The notes under the pieces are model-generated. The model ran no database searches, was not told where the DNA came from, and saw only the letters and a list, made by a program, of their open reading frames with translations. From Phlyctochytrium arcticum (lineage: Eukaryota > Chytridiomycota > Chytridiomycetes > Chytridiales > Chytridiaceae): a DNA stretch of 64,000 nucleotides. A program made the position numbers and the translations under genes. Where the stretch lies: NCBI GenBank assembly GCA_025602905.1, contig JAHLKI010000004.1, forward strand, positions 558,001-622,000, written 5' to 3'. Positions 24,060 through 36,192 of the stretch are shown here, piece by piece (the stretch's first letter is position 1; every line of letters starts with the position of its first letter).

Positions 24060-25400
24060 TCCACTAGGATGCCTTCCGCCGAGCTTCGCGGACTTTAAGG
24101 CTCAGCTCCGCGTCAGTGTTGGAAATCACACCACTTGTCCGGGCGATAGGACCCGGACCACAACCCCTCTACCCCCTTTGTATGGGATCGTGAGAAATTT
24201 CTCCGCGACTCCCGTGTCCGTTTGTTGTTCAGTGACAATGAATCAGACCTTCCAAACGCGTCGTCCGAGTTATTCACAGGAATTGCGTACCCAATTGTGT
24301 GCCAAATCACATAGTGAGTTCCCTGGAGGGCTACTACTCAGATTCCCGTGCGGTGACTGATGGCGTGCAGCTATTACTCGCTCACTCGCAATCGACTCTT
24401 CGCCGTCCTATTTTCTTCTCATGATTGGAACAAAGCTGACGTACCAGACGGCATAGGTGACAGGGATCCTTCTTGTTTCTGGCGTCGCCGGAGGATATTT
24501 CCTCCGAGCGTCACGCACGCGTTTCCGATGAATGCCGACCCACCAGTTCCAGGGACAGGTGAGAGAAGACTTCTAGAACTGACTAGGAGTCACGGCCGGT
24601 GAGAAATTTCTTGAAAACCAGGATCCACCAGATTGCGCAGTTCGCCGATTTGGACGACGGAGAATAAAAGGGTGCCGGCCCGGTCCAAGATCTAGGGCGC
24701 CAGTACCGCAAAAATTGCTAGACCGTCGATAATGCCGAACACTGTGAGGAATCGTTTTCATGCTTTTCTATGGGATTTGTGAGGTTGGGGGCTGTGTCGG
24801 AGAGGGGGTAGTGCTCGTCCGCTGGATCAACGTCCATGGTTGCAATGTGGTCTCAATCTAAGGATCTACACGACGTGGACATACTGATCTCGACTATATC
24901 GCTCTCCCGCCGTTTACGAGGCGTCATGTTTGATGACCCCACTACTGTTGTTAATAGAAGAATTGTCCGGCTGATCCGGTTTGGTTGGATGCGCCCGATA
25001 AAAGGAGCGGATAGGCCAGTCGGCGGATCGGTTGGTGCGGGAAAATGTGCGACGTCAAGGCTCCGATTTGTATATAGCCTACTCATTTAGCTCGAGAATA
25101 CAATTCGAGAACGCCCAGGTCGAATGCTGCCGAAAGTGCGTCCGGAGGTACCTTGGTGGAAGAGTCTATGCGCCTCTATCCTGCCTTTCCAGCCTCTTCA
25201 GCACTCACAATGCGTTGAAGACGGCGGTCGGGTGCTGGTTTAGGTGGTGGGAAGGGACTGGGCTGCTCCTTGGTTTGTGGGGGACTTGTCGCTGCTGGTA
25301 TTGGTATGCATGTAGCTGGACTATGCCACTGAGGGCTGGCGTAGTGAGAGACGGGCCAGGGAGGGATGAAAGGTATTTTGCGGACGCGGGGAAAAGACGG
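24060..25400 (-). pseudogene. Dead copy of the two-pass membrane protein gene (26207-27917)
   Basis: Minus-strand remnant of the gene that is intact at 26207-27917. Matching pieces lie in the same order: the 3' end with aggatgccttccgcc at 24068, a block reading GSWFSRNFSPAVTP near 24600, VEISMSTSCRSLD near 24860, and the N-terminal part up to a breakpoint near 25397-25400, where the sequence gaaaagacgg runs straight into CWH43-like DNA. The frame is interrupted throughout. Together with the next entry it forms one unit of a tandem duplication. Confidence 0.8.
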
Positions 25401-26086
25401 ATCACACCATCGCCAGTAGGTGAATTGGCCTGCGCCATCCATGCAACATTGGGTAACTGTATGATGAAAATAAAAACTATGTTTCAAAAAAAAGAAAATA
25501 CAGAAAAAAGGGCACTGATTCAAAACAAAAATATAGATGTGTACGGAAAGGAAGTGGATGTCATTGTCTCTCATAACGGGCAAGAAGAGGATTGGGTCGA
25601 CCGGCAATTACAGAATACGGAGTTGGCCCGCATCATAATGAGAGCGCCAAGCCGTGCGTGTTTTTGGGGTATGTGGTTACTCAACCTGATCAGTGTTATG
25701 AGCTGTACAAGACGTTGACGGAGAGTGGGCGCATGAATGATATTGATCTGTTTGATTGGAATCGGCAAGTTGTCTTGTTAAACTTTTTGATTTGGTGGAT
25801 GACTTTCCGCAAAATGTGGTGACAATATATCCTCTTCTGAGGGTTGGACCGAGTCGGGTACACACGAGCCAGTCACCGGGACATCACCGACACCGAACTA
25901 CAAGTTGGAAAATTCACCCACTTCAAATCTGACTCCACACCAAGAGGATAGGAATGTTAAAATGATAAATCAGAAGTTCCAAAGCAGTGGAAGGTTCCGG
26001 CGAATTTTTTGTCGACTGGAATGAGGCGATACCAGTATCATGTCTTTAATGAGCCGCGGTATTGGAATCTGAAAGAGTCGGGATAG
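25401..26086 (+). pseudogene. Dead copy of CWH43 exons 8 (part) to 10
   Basis: Plus-strand copy of the 3' end of CWH43, beginning inside exon 8 at a point equivalent to about 23258. [11 protein letters not shown], then [20 protein letters not shown] near 25540, and the last exon (about 25830-26086) can be read, but with frame changes, small deletions and a stop replacing the end of the DDE-like tail. The intron positions are still visible. It lacks a start and most of the gene, so it cannot be functional. Confidence 0.85.
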
Positions 26087-26206
26087 TGTAGATTGAATCT
26101 GTTGAGTGGGGACCTTATTTAATGTGACTGAGATTGTGTGTGGGAATATTGCAATTTTTTTTGGCTTTTTTTGTTGTGCTAGGAGTCGTGTGTTTTTTTT
26201 TCTCGT

Positions 26207-27917
26207 TTAGGATGCCTTCCGCCGGCCTTCCAGTACTTTAAGTGTCAGTTCCGCTCCTGATTGCGTCAATGTGGGGATCCGGCGCACAACTGCTTCGGGC
26301 GGTAAGACCTGAACTACATTCCCTCCACCGCCTTTATACCGATCGTGAGAACTTCCGCCTCGACTCCCGTGGCCCCCCTTCTCGGGTAGGTGGTCCATTG
26401 CTGCTGCATCGGTGGGTGAAAAGGGCAGCATAGATGGCTCGGCGGCTGCCGGTGTGGCTGGATCGGGTGGGGTCTCACCTGCTACCGCCGTGGGGAGTAG
26501 GTAGTCGCAGTTGTAGTGGATAAGACCTGCAAACGCGTGTCCCGATTAGTGATTGGAGACGACTATTGGTGTAAGCATTTTGTTCTTACCCAGTGAGTTT
26601 ACAGAAGGGCTACTACTCAGATTTCCTTGCGGTGGATGGGGTTCGGCGACTGCGCGTTCACTTGCTAGAGACTTTTTTCGACGTCCTATTACCATTCAGT
26701 TTTGTCAGGGATACATATCTCTTTTCATGAATGGATGAATACGACGTACCAGATGGCAGAGTCGGTGGCAGGGATCCCTCTTGTTGTTTCTGACGTCGGC
26801 GCAGGATCACCACTCCGAGCGTTACACATGCGCATACGATGAATGCCGACCCTCCTACCACAACCCCTACACCAGCTATCAAGATGGTTAGAATGGACAC
26901 TTGTAGTGAGGAGAGAGAGGGGAAGACTGTACCGGGTGTCACGGCAGGTGAAAAATTTCTCGAAAACCAGGATCCAACAGATTGCGCAGCTGCGCTGATT
27001 TTGGATTTGACTATAGACAGTTTAAGTGTGCCCGTCCGGTCCAGGATCAACAGTGCCAGCGCCGCAATAATTGCCAGTCCCCCGATGATTCCGAACGCCA
27101 TGAGGAGGCGTCGCCACGCTTTCCTATGGGATTTGCGAGCTGGGGGGGCCGAGTCGGAGAGGGGGTAGTGCTCGTCGGCCGGATCAACATCCATTGTGGC
27201 GATATGGTCCGACTCTAATGATCTACTCCACGTGGGCATACTGATCTCGACTTCATCGCCCTCGGCCGCTTTGGAGGCAAACCCTCCACGTTTGATGACT
27301 CCATTACTGTGTATGGAAGAATCATTCAGTACAGTTCCAGCAGATCCAGTTCGGTTGGAAGCGCCCGATAGAAAGCTCGGATACGCGAGTCGTGGGAATC
27401 TGCCCGCATCAGCAATCTCACGGGTCGACCTTGAAGGAGTCCGGCTAATAAGTAACCGGTTATGGACGTCCTCACGCGTGAGTGCTCGGGGGGCTCCCCC
27501 AGGAAAGCCAGGATAGAGGCGCATTGACTCTTCCACTAACGTACTCCCGGCTTCACTTTGGGCAGCATTTGATCTTAGTGTTCCCGAATTGCGTTCTCCA
27601 CTGCTGCTAGCCAGATCTTCCTCCCATGATGCCATGGCTTCTTTCAAAGGCGTGTTATAGTGCGAGCCTAATGAATAGGCGATGCTCAAATCGGAGCCCT
27701 GGCGCCGCATGGGTGCTGGTATAGGTGGAGGAAGGGACTGAGCTTCTCGCTGGTCTGTGAAGGCTTCGTCGCTGCGGGGATTGGTATGCATGTAGCTGGA
27801 TGCCACCGAGGGCTGGCGAGATGAGAGACGGGCCAGGGAAGGATAGGCTGTATTATTTGGCGGTGTGGAAAAGACGGTGGGGCGACTCGAAGATGATGAA
27901 GCCGGGCGAAGACCCAT
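26207..27917 (-). CDS. Two-pass membrane protein, unknown function
   Basis: Three exons on the minus strand join in phase: 27917-26750, 26685-26590, 26526-26207; 527 residues. The start is the first ATG of the open frame (GATATGGGTC), preceded by a TATA-like gtataaac about 50 bp upstream. The N-terminal 265 residues are Ser/Pro-rich and probably disordered. Two hydrophobic segments follow, at about 270-290 (MAFGIIGGLAIIAALALLIL) and 337-368 (ending VTLGVVILRRRQK), joined by a linker with GSWFSRNFSPAVTP. The C-terminal tail is polar and Gly-rich (DRYKGGGGNVVQVLPPEAVV). I do not recognise the family. It shares a 210-bp divergent promoter region with TRZ1 and has a dead duplicate at 24.06-25.4 kb. 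Intron sizes are 64 and 63 nt. Confidence 0.85.
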
Positions 27918-28126
27918 ATCTCCCACTAACTACGCGCCAGGAAGCTGTTAAAAATGGGGAAAGTTTATACAAGAACACACGAAAAACTCAGTTGCACTGA
28001 GCAGCTGTTCCAGCAAAACAACACTTGGGCCAAATGTCGGAATATGGCTTATGTAATCGGCGTAGTTAGGGTTGTGACCAAGTCGTATTTTCAAAGGTGC
28101 ACCGATTTCGTCAAGCAATTTGCTGA
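27918..28126. promoter_or_regulatory. Divergent promoter between the two-pass protein gene and TRZ1
   Basis: The two genes point away from each other across about 209 bp, so this stretch must hold both promoters and leaders. A TATA-like gtataaac on the minus strand faces the membrane-protein gene. Confidence 0.5.
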
Positions 28127-31100
28127 ATGTTTAGAGGAAGGTGGTTGCCTTTTACCGCTAACTATTCCCATATTTCGCCGCTCTGTTCCGGTAGTAGAGC
28201 CTTCTCAGTCAGTCGCGCAAGTAGCATGCGGTACTATTTGCAAGTCGTCTCGACGGATACATTTGACAGCAGCCCGTCTGTTCTCCTCCACTTTGACTCC
28301 CAACGCTACTTGTTCAACTGTGGTGAGGGCACACAGCGGTTCTGCCATGAGCATAAAGCTAGGCTGGCCAAGGTCAAGAATGTCTTTCTAACTCGAGTCG
28401 CATGGGACTGTGTTGGGGGACTACCAGGTATTTGTTTATCTTCGAGATGTTCAATGTTTATCCTTGGATTTATTGGAACTTGGGTGCACCAAGGCATGCT
28501 GTTGACTATGGCCGATGCTGGAACAAGTAGTCTTGGCCTCAAAGGACCAAGAAATTTGACCCACTTCATGGCAGCGACGCGTCATTTCATCTATCGGTAG
28601 GACGGTCCTTCCTGTTTCCTGTGAGATCGTCACTATACTCATACGAGCACTTAGGGATGCATTGGACTTGAGCACGTATGAATTTGATCACGACGACTGC
28701 GAATATAAGGACGAGAATATAACCGTCAAAGCTGTGCACGCGTACCCGTTCTCTTCAGCGCCGACCAGCCATCTCAAACGAAAGTCGGACAGCATGGATG
28801 ATTTGGAGGATGCGAGGCAACATCTGAGCCGCATGTTCCCCGGGGTCACACGTACCAAGGCAAAGAAGGACGCAACCGCAGATCCGAACGCCGCCGCTCC
28901 TGTCGAGATTGGCCGGGTGGTTGGCAACTTGTCACGGACGTCGCCCAGTCCGGTTGCTCTCTCCTATATATGCTATGGACCAACGATCCCTGGCAAGTTT
29001 GATCCGATAGCGGCGAAAAAACTGGGAGTCAAGCCTGGTGTAGCTTTTGGTAGGAGTGTCTCGCTCTCTGCTGGTTTGTAACCCATCTGATTGTGATTTA
29101 TGTCCTAAAGGTGTTCTTGCCAAGGGAGGGAGTGTAACCACTGATGCGGGAACGGTCGTCGAGTCTCATCAGTGTATGGGCGCCGCACGCCCTGGGGCCG
29201 TAAGTTCTCTTTCATGGCGGGTCAAGTCTCAGCCAATGAAATTTTCCGTAGATATTCCTGATCGTCGACTGCCCATCCCCAGCGTATATCGATTCCATAG
29301 CATCCAGTTCCCAGATTGCCTCAGTTTTAGCCGAAAAGGAGCGAGTCCGATGCATAGTGCACCTGGCCGGTCCACAGACAATACAAAGCTCTGCCTACAC
29401 GGAATGGATAGGGAAGTTTCCTCCCAACACTCAGGTAAACACACATCACGGGAGTACATTTCGCAAGTTTTAAGACGGATCTGTGCAGCATCTGTTTGTT
29501 AGTCGTGATGTTTGTCCCATGGACCTTAGTTTCCGCGCTGCTGGAATTCTTCAACATAAGCTGAACCACCTGGACAAGGACATTTTCCCATTACCCTACT
29601 ACTCCTCTAAACCAAATATCGACCTCAAAGACAGTATGTACACTCACCGCAAGCAGGGTTTTATGATACACTAAGCATTATCCTTTTTCTAGTCCCAAAA
29701 ATGCCCAAAAATATTTGCGCTACATTACCTATGACCAACTTTTTCATTGAGCCTTCGGTCAAGATGGAAACCACTGAATCATTGAAGGCTTTTGATCCCA
29801 GTGAAATAGAACTGGACTCGCCAGTACCGTTGGGCAGCGATGCTACCGCAACAAACGAAGCCACCCCGGTTATTGTTCCAGACATTGCAACAAAGGAAAT
29901 TGTCATCAATACGCCAACGCCTGCCGTGTCCGACGTCGCGAGCGAGAAACCTGTAACTGACCAGGCACCGATCGCGGTCCCTGATATTACAATTGTACCT
30001 TTAGGAACGGGTGCTGCCATTCCTGGAAAGTATCGAAATGGTAACTTGTCATATAAGTCTTTTCGGAGATGCGATCCACTAACGCACCCCAAAGTCAGCT
30101 CAACTCTTGTTACAACGCCCAAGGGTAACATTTTGTTGGATGCCGGGGAAGGAACACTAGGCCAGCTTTTCCGTCATTTCGGTCCTAGTGAGCTTCCCAA
30201 ACAAATTCAAACCCTTAAGATGCTTTTTGTGTCACATATGCATGCCGATCACCACCTTGGTGTCGTCAAGATTTTGAAGATGTGGAGTGAGGTTTGTTCA
30301 TGACGCAACTGACCAAACTTTTGGTACCTGATCATAAAGTTCTTGAACAGACGGGTGCAACACGACTGACGGTAGTATCTCCAATCAAGTATCAAGTCTG
30401 GCTCAAAGAATACTCGGACTGCGAAAGTTTCGGATTTGACAAGCTTGTTTTTATCAACTCTGAGACATTCAAATGGTCAAAAACAGGCGACAAGGAAGAA
30501 TCTGAAACGCCGACGGAAGACGAAGCTTCAAGGTATTAGGGATAATTCACGCGTTTGTTCCGCGCATCCTAACGCTGTTGGTTTAGCATAACCAACCTGA
30601 AAACGGATCTCGCACTTACAAAGGTGACGACGGTAGCTGTCCACCATTGCCAATGGGCTTATGGCCTAGTTTTGGACTTTGAAGACCAATCAAGAATTGT
30701 GTATGTACAAAATGTTGTTCAGCAAAATGGAAGTTGTACCAACTCCTTTTGTATAGGTTCTCGGGAGATTGCCGACCATCTCAAGATTTGGCCGAAGCGG
30801 GCCAGGGTGCTGATATTCTTATTCATGAGGCTACTTTGGAGGACGACAAGATGGACGAGGCTATCAAGAAGCGGCATTGCACTACAGTGGAAGCTGTCAT
30901 CATCGCCAAAAGGTGGGCTGTTCTCTAGCATTCTCATGTGAACCTAGCTAACCATTGTGCGCCTTTAGAATGAAGGCCAAAAACCTGCTATTGACGCATT
31001 TCTCGCAGCGGTATCCAAAGTTCCCGGTTCTGCCAGAGGATATGATTAGCGGTGATGGAGACGATAGTCTCCACATTGGGATTGCTTACGATTTGATGCG

Positions 31101-31200
31101 GATCGAACTCAAAAACTTTGCGCGGTTACCACGGCTAATACCCGGCCTACGGGCACTCTTCCCGGACGAAGAGGTAGAGCCAGAGTCTGAATCTATTTAA
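28127..31200 (+). CDS. TRZ1: tRNase Z long form (Trz1/ELAC2)
   Basis: Endonuclease that trims the 3' trailer from precursor tRNAs in nucleus and mitochondria. Exons: 28127-28427, 28494-28596, 28655-29049, 29111-29199, 29252-29434, 29489-29633, 29693-30040, 30095-30532, 30587-30700, 30757-30912, 30969-31200; about 834 residues, the long-form size. The N-terminal half shows YLFNCGEGTQRF and KGGSVTTDAGTVVESHQCMG; the catalytic C-terminal metallo-beta-lactamase half has DAGEGTLGQL, the zinc motif HMHADHH (about residue 569), FSGDCRPSQDL, HEATLEDD and LLLTHFSQRYPK. The first 33 residues before a second in-frame ATG (28226) are Arg/Ser-rich and acidic-free, like a mitochondrial presequence, while the second ATG would give a nuclear form. 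One base appears to be missing at 30291-30300: the frame changes between WSE and LTKLLVPD with no splice sites. Confidence 0.88.
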
Positions 31201-31245
31201 ATACGCTAGCTATATACAGGAGTAGATTACACACACTAATATATG

Positions 31246-32910
31246 TTAGATGCGCTTTTCTGCTACTAAAACCATGTTGCGGGGGGATTCAACATGGTCG
31301 AATAAAGGTAATAGTTTCACAGACATTGGCTGTTCTGAGGCGGCTTCCAAAAGAGAGATATACCTGTCCATTAAAATCAGGCTCTCGATTGCTTCCGCCA
31401 TCATGGCACGCAGCGTCCATACGATGGCAACCTCCATTTGGCGATTATTATACCGGAGCTCATAGTCCTCTAATATTTTGTCGGTGATTCCATGGGCTGA
31501 TGGGTTGATGTGCAATTTCTCCAATGCGGCATAGGCATACGTTGGGAACCCTTTTCTGAAGGCGCCACGCCCGAGCCGTCCCACAATAATGTCCCGCGAG
31601 TCTTTAGTGTCGGGAAGCAGATCAAAGTCGACAATCAACTGCTGCAGCAACGCCCGGTAATAATGCTTCGAAAACGCATCTATGGATGCCTGCTGCTCTA
31701 ACATCCAGCGGCATGTGGCCTGGCATGCCAGCATCCGCGCAGTGATACCCAGATGGCTCCCTTTTTGTGTCAAGTGCTGAGAGAGTGGGAATCCACATTG
31801 GTCAATGTGCGGCCCGGATTCGTGTGCGCGACGAGGGGGGGCAAATGGGTCGGGACCGTTTTCTGACAAGTGGTTGTAGCAGCATCCAACGCATACCAGC
31901 GCTTGAGCATCACTCTGCAAGAAATGCTTCATCATGGCTGGGGAAAGGTCCCCACAAGAATGAAGCCCACAAAGCAACCATCTTTTGCCAGTCGCCATTG
32001 AGGAATCCTTGTCCTGGCTCTTCTCCATATTCTCGGCCCCTACATCCGTCAGAATATCTGTAAATGCATCCGCAGCAGTGATGCGCCGGTTCAAATGAAA
32101 CACTTTTCCAATACTGGCCGAGCTGTTTTTGGGTCTGGAGAACAACTTTTGTATCAGATCTGACCGCCGCTTCGCACCACATGTCTGTACTGTGTCGTCG
32201 TCTACACCGATGACTGTGTGTCCGTACGTATATGCCAGTACCGCATCGAGATACCCTTGCCCGGCACCAAGATCCATGACATGGGAGATCTGATTTCGAG
32301 CTGCGACATTGTCAATGAACGCAGCCATGATCTGAACCTCGTGTTTCTTCTTTGGTGTCATCCCGTATGTGACCTTATTGTCCAATGCTTTCGCTATACG
32401 TTGTTGAGTTCCATTGGCTATTCCAATCTTTGCAACATCATCTGCCTACCGGTATTCGCGATATTTTTGACGATGGTCTCACTTGATGAGTCTCTTGGCA
32501 ATGACATTGTCCTTACGGACTTGGAAAAGTCTTTCAATGACTGTGGGAAGCTTTCCTAGACTGAAGAATGTTATGACTCTCATTTGGTGGATGAACATCC
32601 GAAAACATCCGCACCTGGACGACTCCCCCGGCGGCCAACGCCAAGAGAGCTTGATAGGTAACCTTGGGGTCCTCATTTAGACTTTGCCATTCCTTTGGAA
32701 ACCTTCCCGCATTCCAGTAGTCGATTGTGAAGAAGTCAACAGCATGGAACTGAATAATCCGTTTGTGAGTTTCTAGCAGTATGCCTTCGGAGAGGAAAAG
32801 CTATATACCTGCCACAAATGCTTATATGTGTCCAGAAAGTCGTGCAGATCGTCCACATACTCATGAGGACATGTGTAGGGACTAGGTAGTCGAACGTAGC
32901 TACCCTCCAT
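31246..32910 (-). CDS. METTL25: METTL25-type putative methyltransferase
   Basis: Belongs to the METTL25/RRNAD1 family of predicted SAM-dependent methyltransferases; the substrate is not settled. Exons on the minus strand: 32910-32809, 32749-32615, 32555-32483, 32417-31246, joining in phase to 493 residues. The family's N-terminal part is seen in FHAVDFFTIDYW and PKEW. The entry to the methyltransferase fold is GMTPKKKHEV, followed by motif I VMDLGAGQGYL (about residue 150), then WLLCGLHSCGDLSPAM and VGCCYNHL, and finally FDHVESPRN near the C-terminus. Introns are 59, 59 and 65 nt. The acceptor of intron 2 was chosen because it restores the SFPQSLKDFSKSV segment. It converges with TRZ1, with 45 bp between stop codons. 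Confidence 0.88.
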
Positions 32911-32939
32911 CAAGTACAAACGATCTCTTGATCCAAGAG

Positions 32940-34124
32940 GTTATCGTCCAAAAATTTCAATCTTCCATTTGGTAACTGACTGTGCCGCGAAACTCACTCC
33001 ACACTCTCCGACTGAGTCCGACAGCTCTCTGATCTTGGCCCAGATCTTGGCTCACCATTCCTTTCCGTCTACGACTCTCCCTCGTAAATCATCATGGAGC
33101 ATCGTAGGAAACGACCTAGGAAGGAGGGAGGATCAGGTGCGCGTTTTCACTGGAGAGCAATGGGACGAATTCATGCGAGGCTAGACCCGAGAACCGCGGA
33201 AAATTACCGAGAGGGGATGGCACCTGGACCAAGTTTTTGTTCGCTTTATGATCAGAACGTAATCCCAACAAAGAAGAGTCTCCCGCTGTATATTATTCAT
33301 ATGGGGGCTTGCCGCTATCCGTTGAAAACCATCAATGCCTGTCTGGCGGGAGTGCGAGACCACATGGTTAGGAACGTTAAAGCCGCAGAATGGGAGGCCC
33401 TCGCTCGAGACTCTGAAGTCAAAAGTCTGAAGGAAGAATACGCCAAGTCCAAGGACGGATGAAACTGGATGAGCTGAATGAACCAATCGGGAAGCTCGCC
33501 TTGACAGTTGTAGAACTAGGCCAGCTGGCGGGTCATTATGGCCTGGAAGACTACGATAACACTCTATTCCGTGCTATCCTGCTCTTCGGTTTCTTTGGGC
33601 TCTGTCGACTGGGCGCGTTGGTGTGGCCTGATGAGCAGCGGTATCAGTCTCTCGACAAGATTCCGCAGCGTTCTAGTCTAAAGTTCCATACCGACTCATA
33701 CACCTTTATACCAGCCACACCAAGAATGGCCGTCGCTGCAGCAAAGTGTGCATATCGAGGAGGAGAACAGATAGCTTACCCGAGACGATTCGGCCTTGGC
33801 TGACCATGTGCTGTTATTTCACCTGGCGGGACACCCAAACATGGCCGCCTGGACGGGCCACTGTTCCTGAAAGAAGATGGCTCTGTGCCAACACGACGGT
33901 GGTTCATGGAGAAACTCAAGATGGCCGGCAGTGACTTTTCTGGACACTCACTACGCTCTGGCGGGGCAGCTTGGTTAGCCCAAAACGGCTCCATCTCTGA
34001 GCTATTGGCCGTGTGGACCCCCGATGAACTCGAAAAATATTTTCGCGAGAATCTGACAGTGTTGGAGGCGCTAGCACGTGCGCGGGATGTCGACCTTACT
34101 CGTAGTTCAGGCTGTTCAGCGTAG
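32940..34124 (+). pseudogene. Tyrosine recombinase remnant (Crypton-like or related)
   Basis: Broken gene for a tyrosine recombinase, the DNA cut-and-rejoin family used by Cryptons and DIRS elements. Parts in order: an N-terminal core-binding part with DPRTAENYREG and PLKTINACLAGVRDHM near 33310, the first catalytic Arg region FGFFGLCRLGALVW near 33600, and the C-terminal catalytic box SGHSLRSGGAAWLAQNGS near 33940 followed by EKYFRENL, where Tyr is the expected nucleophile. At least three frame changes separate these parts (near 33190, 33450 and 33730-33880). No flanking inverted or direct repeats were found, as expected for Cryptons. Not functional as it stands. Confidence 0.7.
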
Positions 34125-35599
34125 AGACGAGTAGACTCAGAGCGCCGAGTGGCAGGTATCATGTACTTTACATAGAATACAATCGCTAACAAAGCATTGG
34201 ATTCGCCGCCTAGACTATGTTCCTGCCAAGTGGCCATGTCACAGTGCACGTCCGGACAGCCTTGCAGGGGGATCGGCGCGACTCCTCAGCTCGTGGTGGT
34301 TTCGCCGGATTAGGGAGCATGATGCACAAGGGGAGGAGAGAGGCAAGGCGACGGGCTAGGCTTGGAGGACCCAGCGCTATATCAGCTCATGGTGGCGATA
34401 TCTGCATGGCCTCACCTACCGCTGTATCCCTTGGCCAAAACCCACCCTATGCTTCTCCGCTTGAGGGAAACGCATTTGGTCACACCCGAGGTAGCTACAG
34501 AACGGGCAACATGATTGGAATGTGGATTTTTGTCCATTTCATATTCTTAATAGAAGTATTAAATATTTTTACTCCGTGGTACCTCCTCGAGCTGCATTGC
34601 CGCCAAAGGTTTATGGTGACAAGCATGTTTGATTCATAGTACAGTTTCTACGCTACCTCTTTTCCGCGACCAACCGATTCTAGATCTTGGGTCGGCTGAT
34701 CAGAACTCTTCCCGAGGGTATGGAGATGCCAATGCCACGGGAGGTTTGACAGACTCCGGAGAGTCTGGAATCATGAACCAAGGTTGCGCAGTAGCCAACA
34801 TGGACAGCATACATTCGCTATATATATACCACATTGCTTTACAGGATAGGCACGCGGCTGTCGGGCACGGGTGAAACTGATTGTTTCGGGCTCTCCTATG
34901 TGCTAACGTCAGTGATTAAGAAGGGGCACGGATGTACGTACGATTGAGGTGTCAGCGTAGCCTGTCAGTCGCACCCGGCGGCTCCAGCACATGTTTAGCG
35001 GTTTTCAACGGGGGAATAGGGGCAGCAAAGGATGACAAGAGTCTTGCCAGTCATTTCCTGGCTGGGCCTTGTGGATTTACTACACTACTAACTTCACACG
35101 CCCGCCGTGAAGGACATACGCGCGGATGATCTGCATCTTCATCGTCGATGCTGGAACACTTGCTCCGTGTGGACACCCATGGCTTGTTATATCGGTGAGA
35201 GGCATATGAGAGGTCGCCACGTACAGAATAAGCAGTTTCTCTCACGTTCTTGGGACGATGAAATGAAATCCTCTTGCTGCGTCCAGAGCGATCTTCTTTC
35301 CTGGCAGCTGGCGTTGATCAAAGGACAGTTGGTGCAGGCCATTTGGCAGGACCCAGCCAAGGACCCCGTTTTGTTATTCGGATTGGGTGAAAGTGGCGTT
35401 GTTCAAAAGTCCGCGATTGGGCAAGCGCTCGAAAACAGAGAAGAACAATAACAGCTTTCGAATATTAAGGACAGCCGCTTTGAGTGCTATAAGTGGGAAT
35501 GGATAGGAACTCCTGGTAGTCTCGAGTGACATTCCGCTTGAAGCTCGGAAATAGCGTTCTAAAGCGGGGAAGAGTGTTTTCGAGGCTTCCGAGTCGCCA
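34125..35599. other. No supported gene
   Basis: Open frames at 34217-34639, 34629-34874 and 35107-35451 lack recognisable domains, and the last has no ATG at its start. Composition is patchy and may represent older insertions. Confidence 0.4.
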
Positions 35600-35635
35600 C
35601 GTTGCTCTTCCAACTTGGGTTTCTTGAAGGGAAGC

Positions 35636-36017
35636 ATGCTGAAGGGAACCACTCGTCCCTCATGGCTGGTCGGATTCGCCTTTGTTGGCGTTGTCTCTGT
35701 CTTTATCGTCGTCGTCGTTATTCTCGTTCTCGCGTTGAGGAGCCCGTCCACAAACTTTTCGATTACAGAACAAACTCTTCTCGCAACGAGCGGCTGGAGG
35801 AAAACATTACTGTCGACTCTCATCACCAGTGGAGTTTGTCCTTACTTTTGTTGCAGGCGCATTCTTGATGGTCCCCGCCGTTGCTTTCGTCGGTCTTAGC
35901 GTTCGTCGTAGTTCGTCGGCTCGATTTCAGGGACAGCCGAAAAACCAGCCCCTCTCTGGATCGATGAACGCGCAGCCTTTCTCGGTGGAAAACACTTTCA
36001 ATCATTCAAGTCGTTAA
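35636..36017 (+). CDS. Possible small membrane protein, broken or mis-modelled
   Basis: From ATG 35636 a frame reads a strongly hydrophobic helix (VGVVSVFIVVVVILVLAL) and a polar stretch. In a second frame a further hydrophobic segment follows (GAFLMVPAVAFVGLSV) and a polar tail ending at 36017. The acceptor-like ttttgttgcag at about 35858 joins the two frames only with an intron of about 28 nt, shorter than any other here. Either a frame break or a wrong model is possible. No family recognised. Confidence 0.3.
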
Positions 36018-36192
36018 ATCGCAGCGACGCGTCGTTGCTCAGCGTTTTGACAAGTCCTTCCAGCAACTCCGACGCGACAGGTCCCTGCAGGCTCGGCCCG
36101 CCTGGTTCCCTGCGCAAAAACAGCATTTGGGAGAGGGTCCCGAGGCCGTTTTAAATTCCCCCGCCACTAAGTCCGCCGGTGGGCCAAAATCC

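Noticed and set aside
34217..34639. 140-codon frame after the recombinase remnant
   Set aside because: No domain; composition changes along its length.
35107..35451. 114-codon frame
   Set aside because: Begins without ATG and has no recognisable domain or splice-supported extension.
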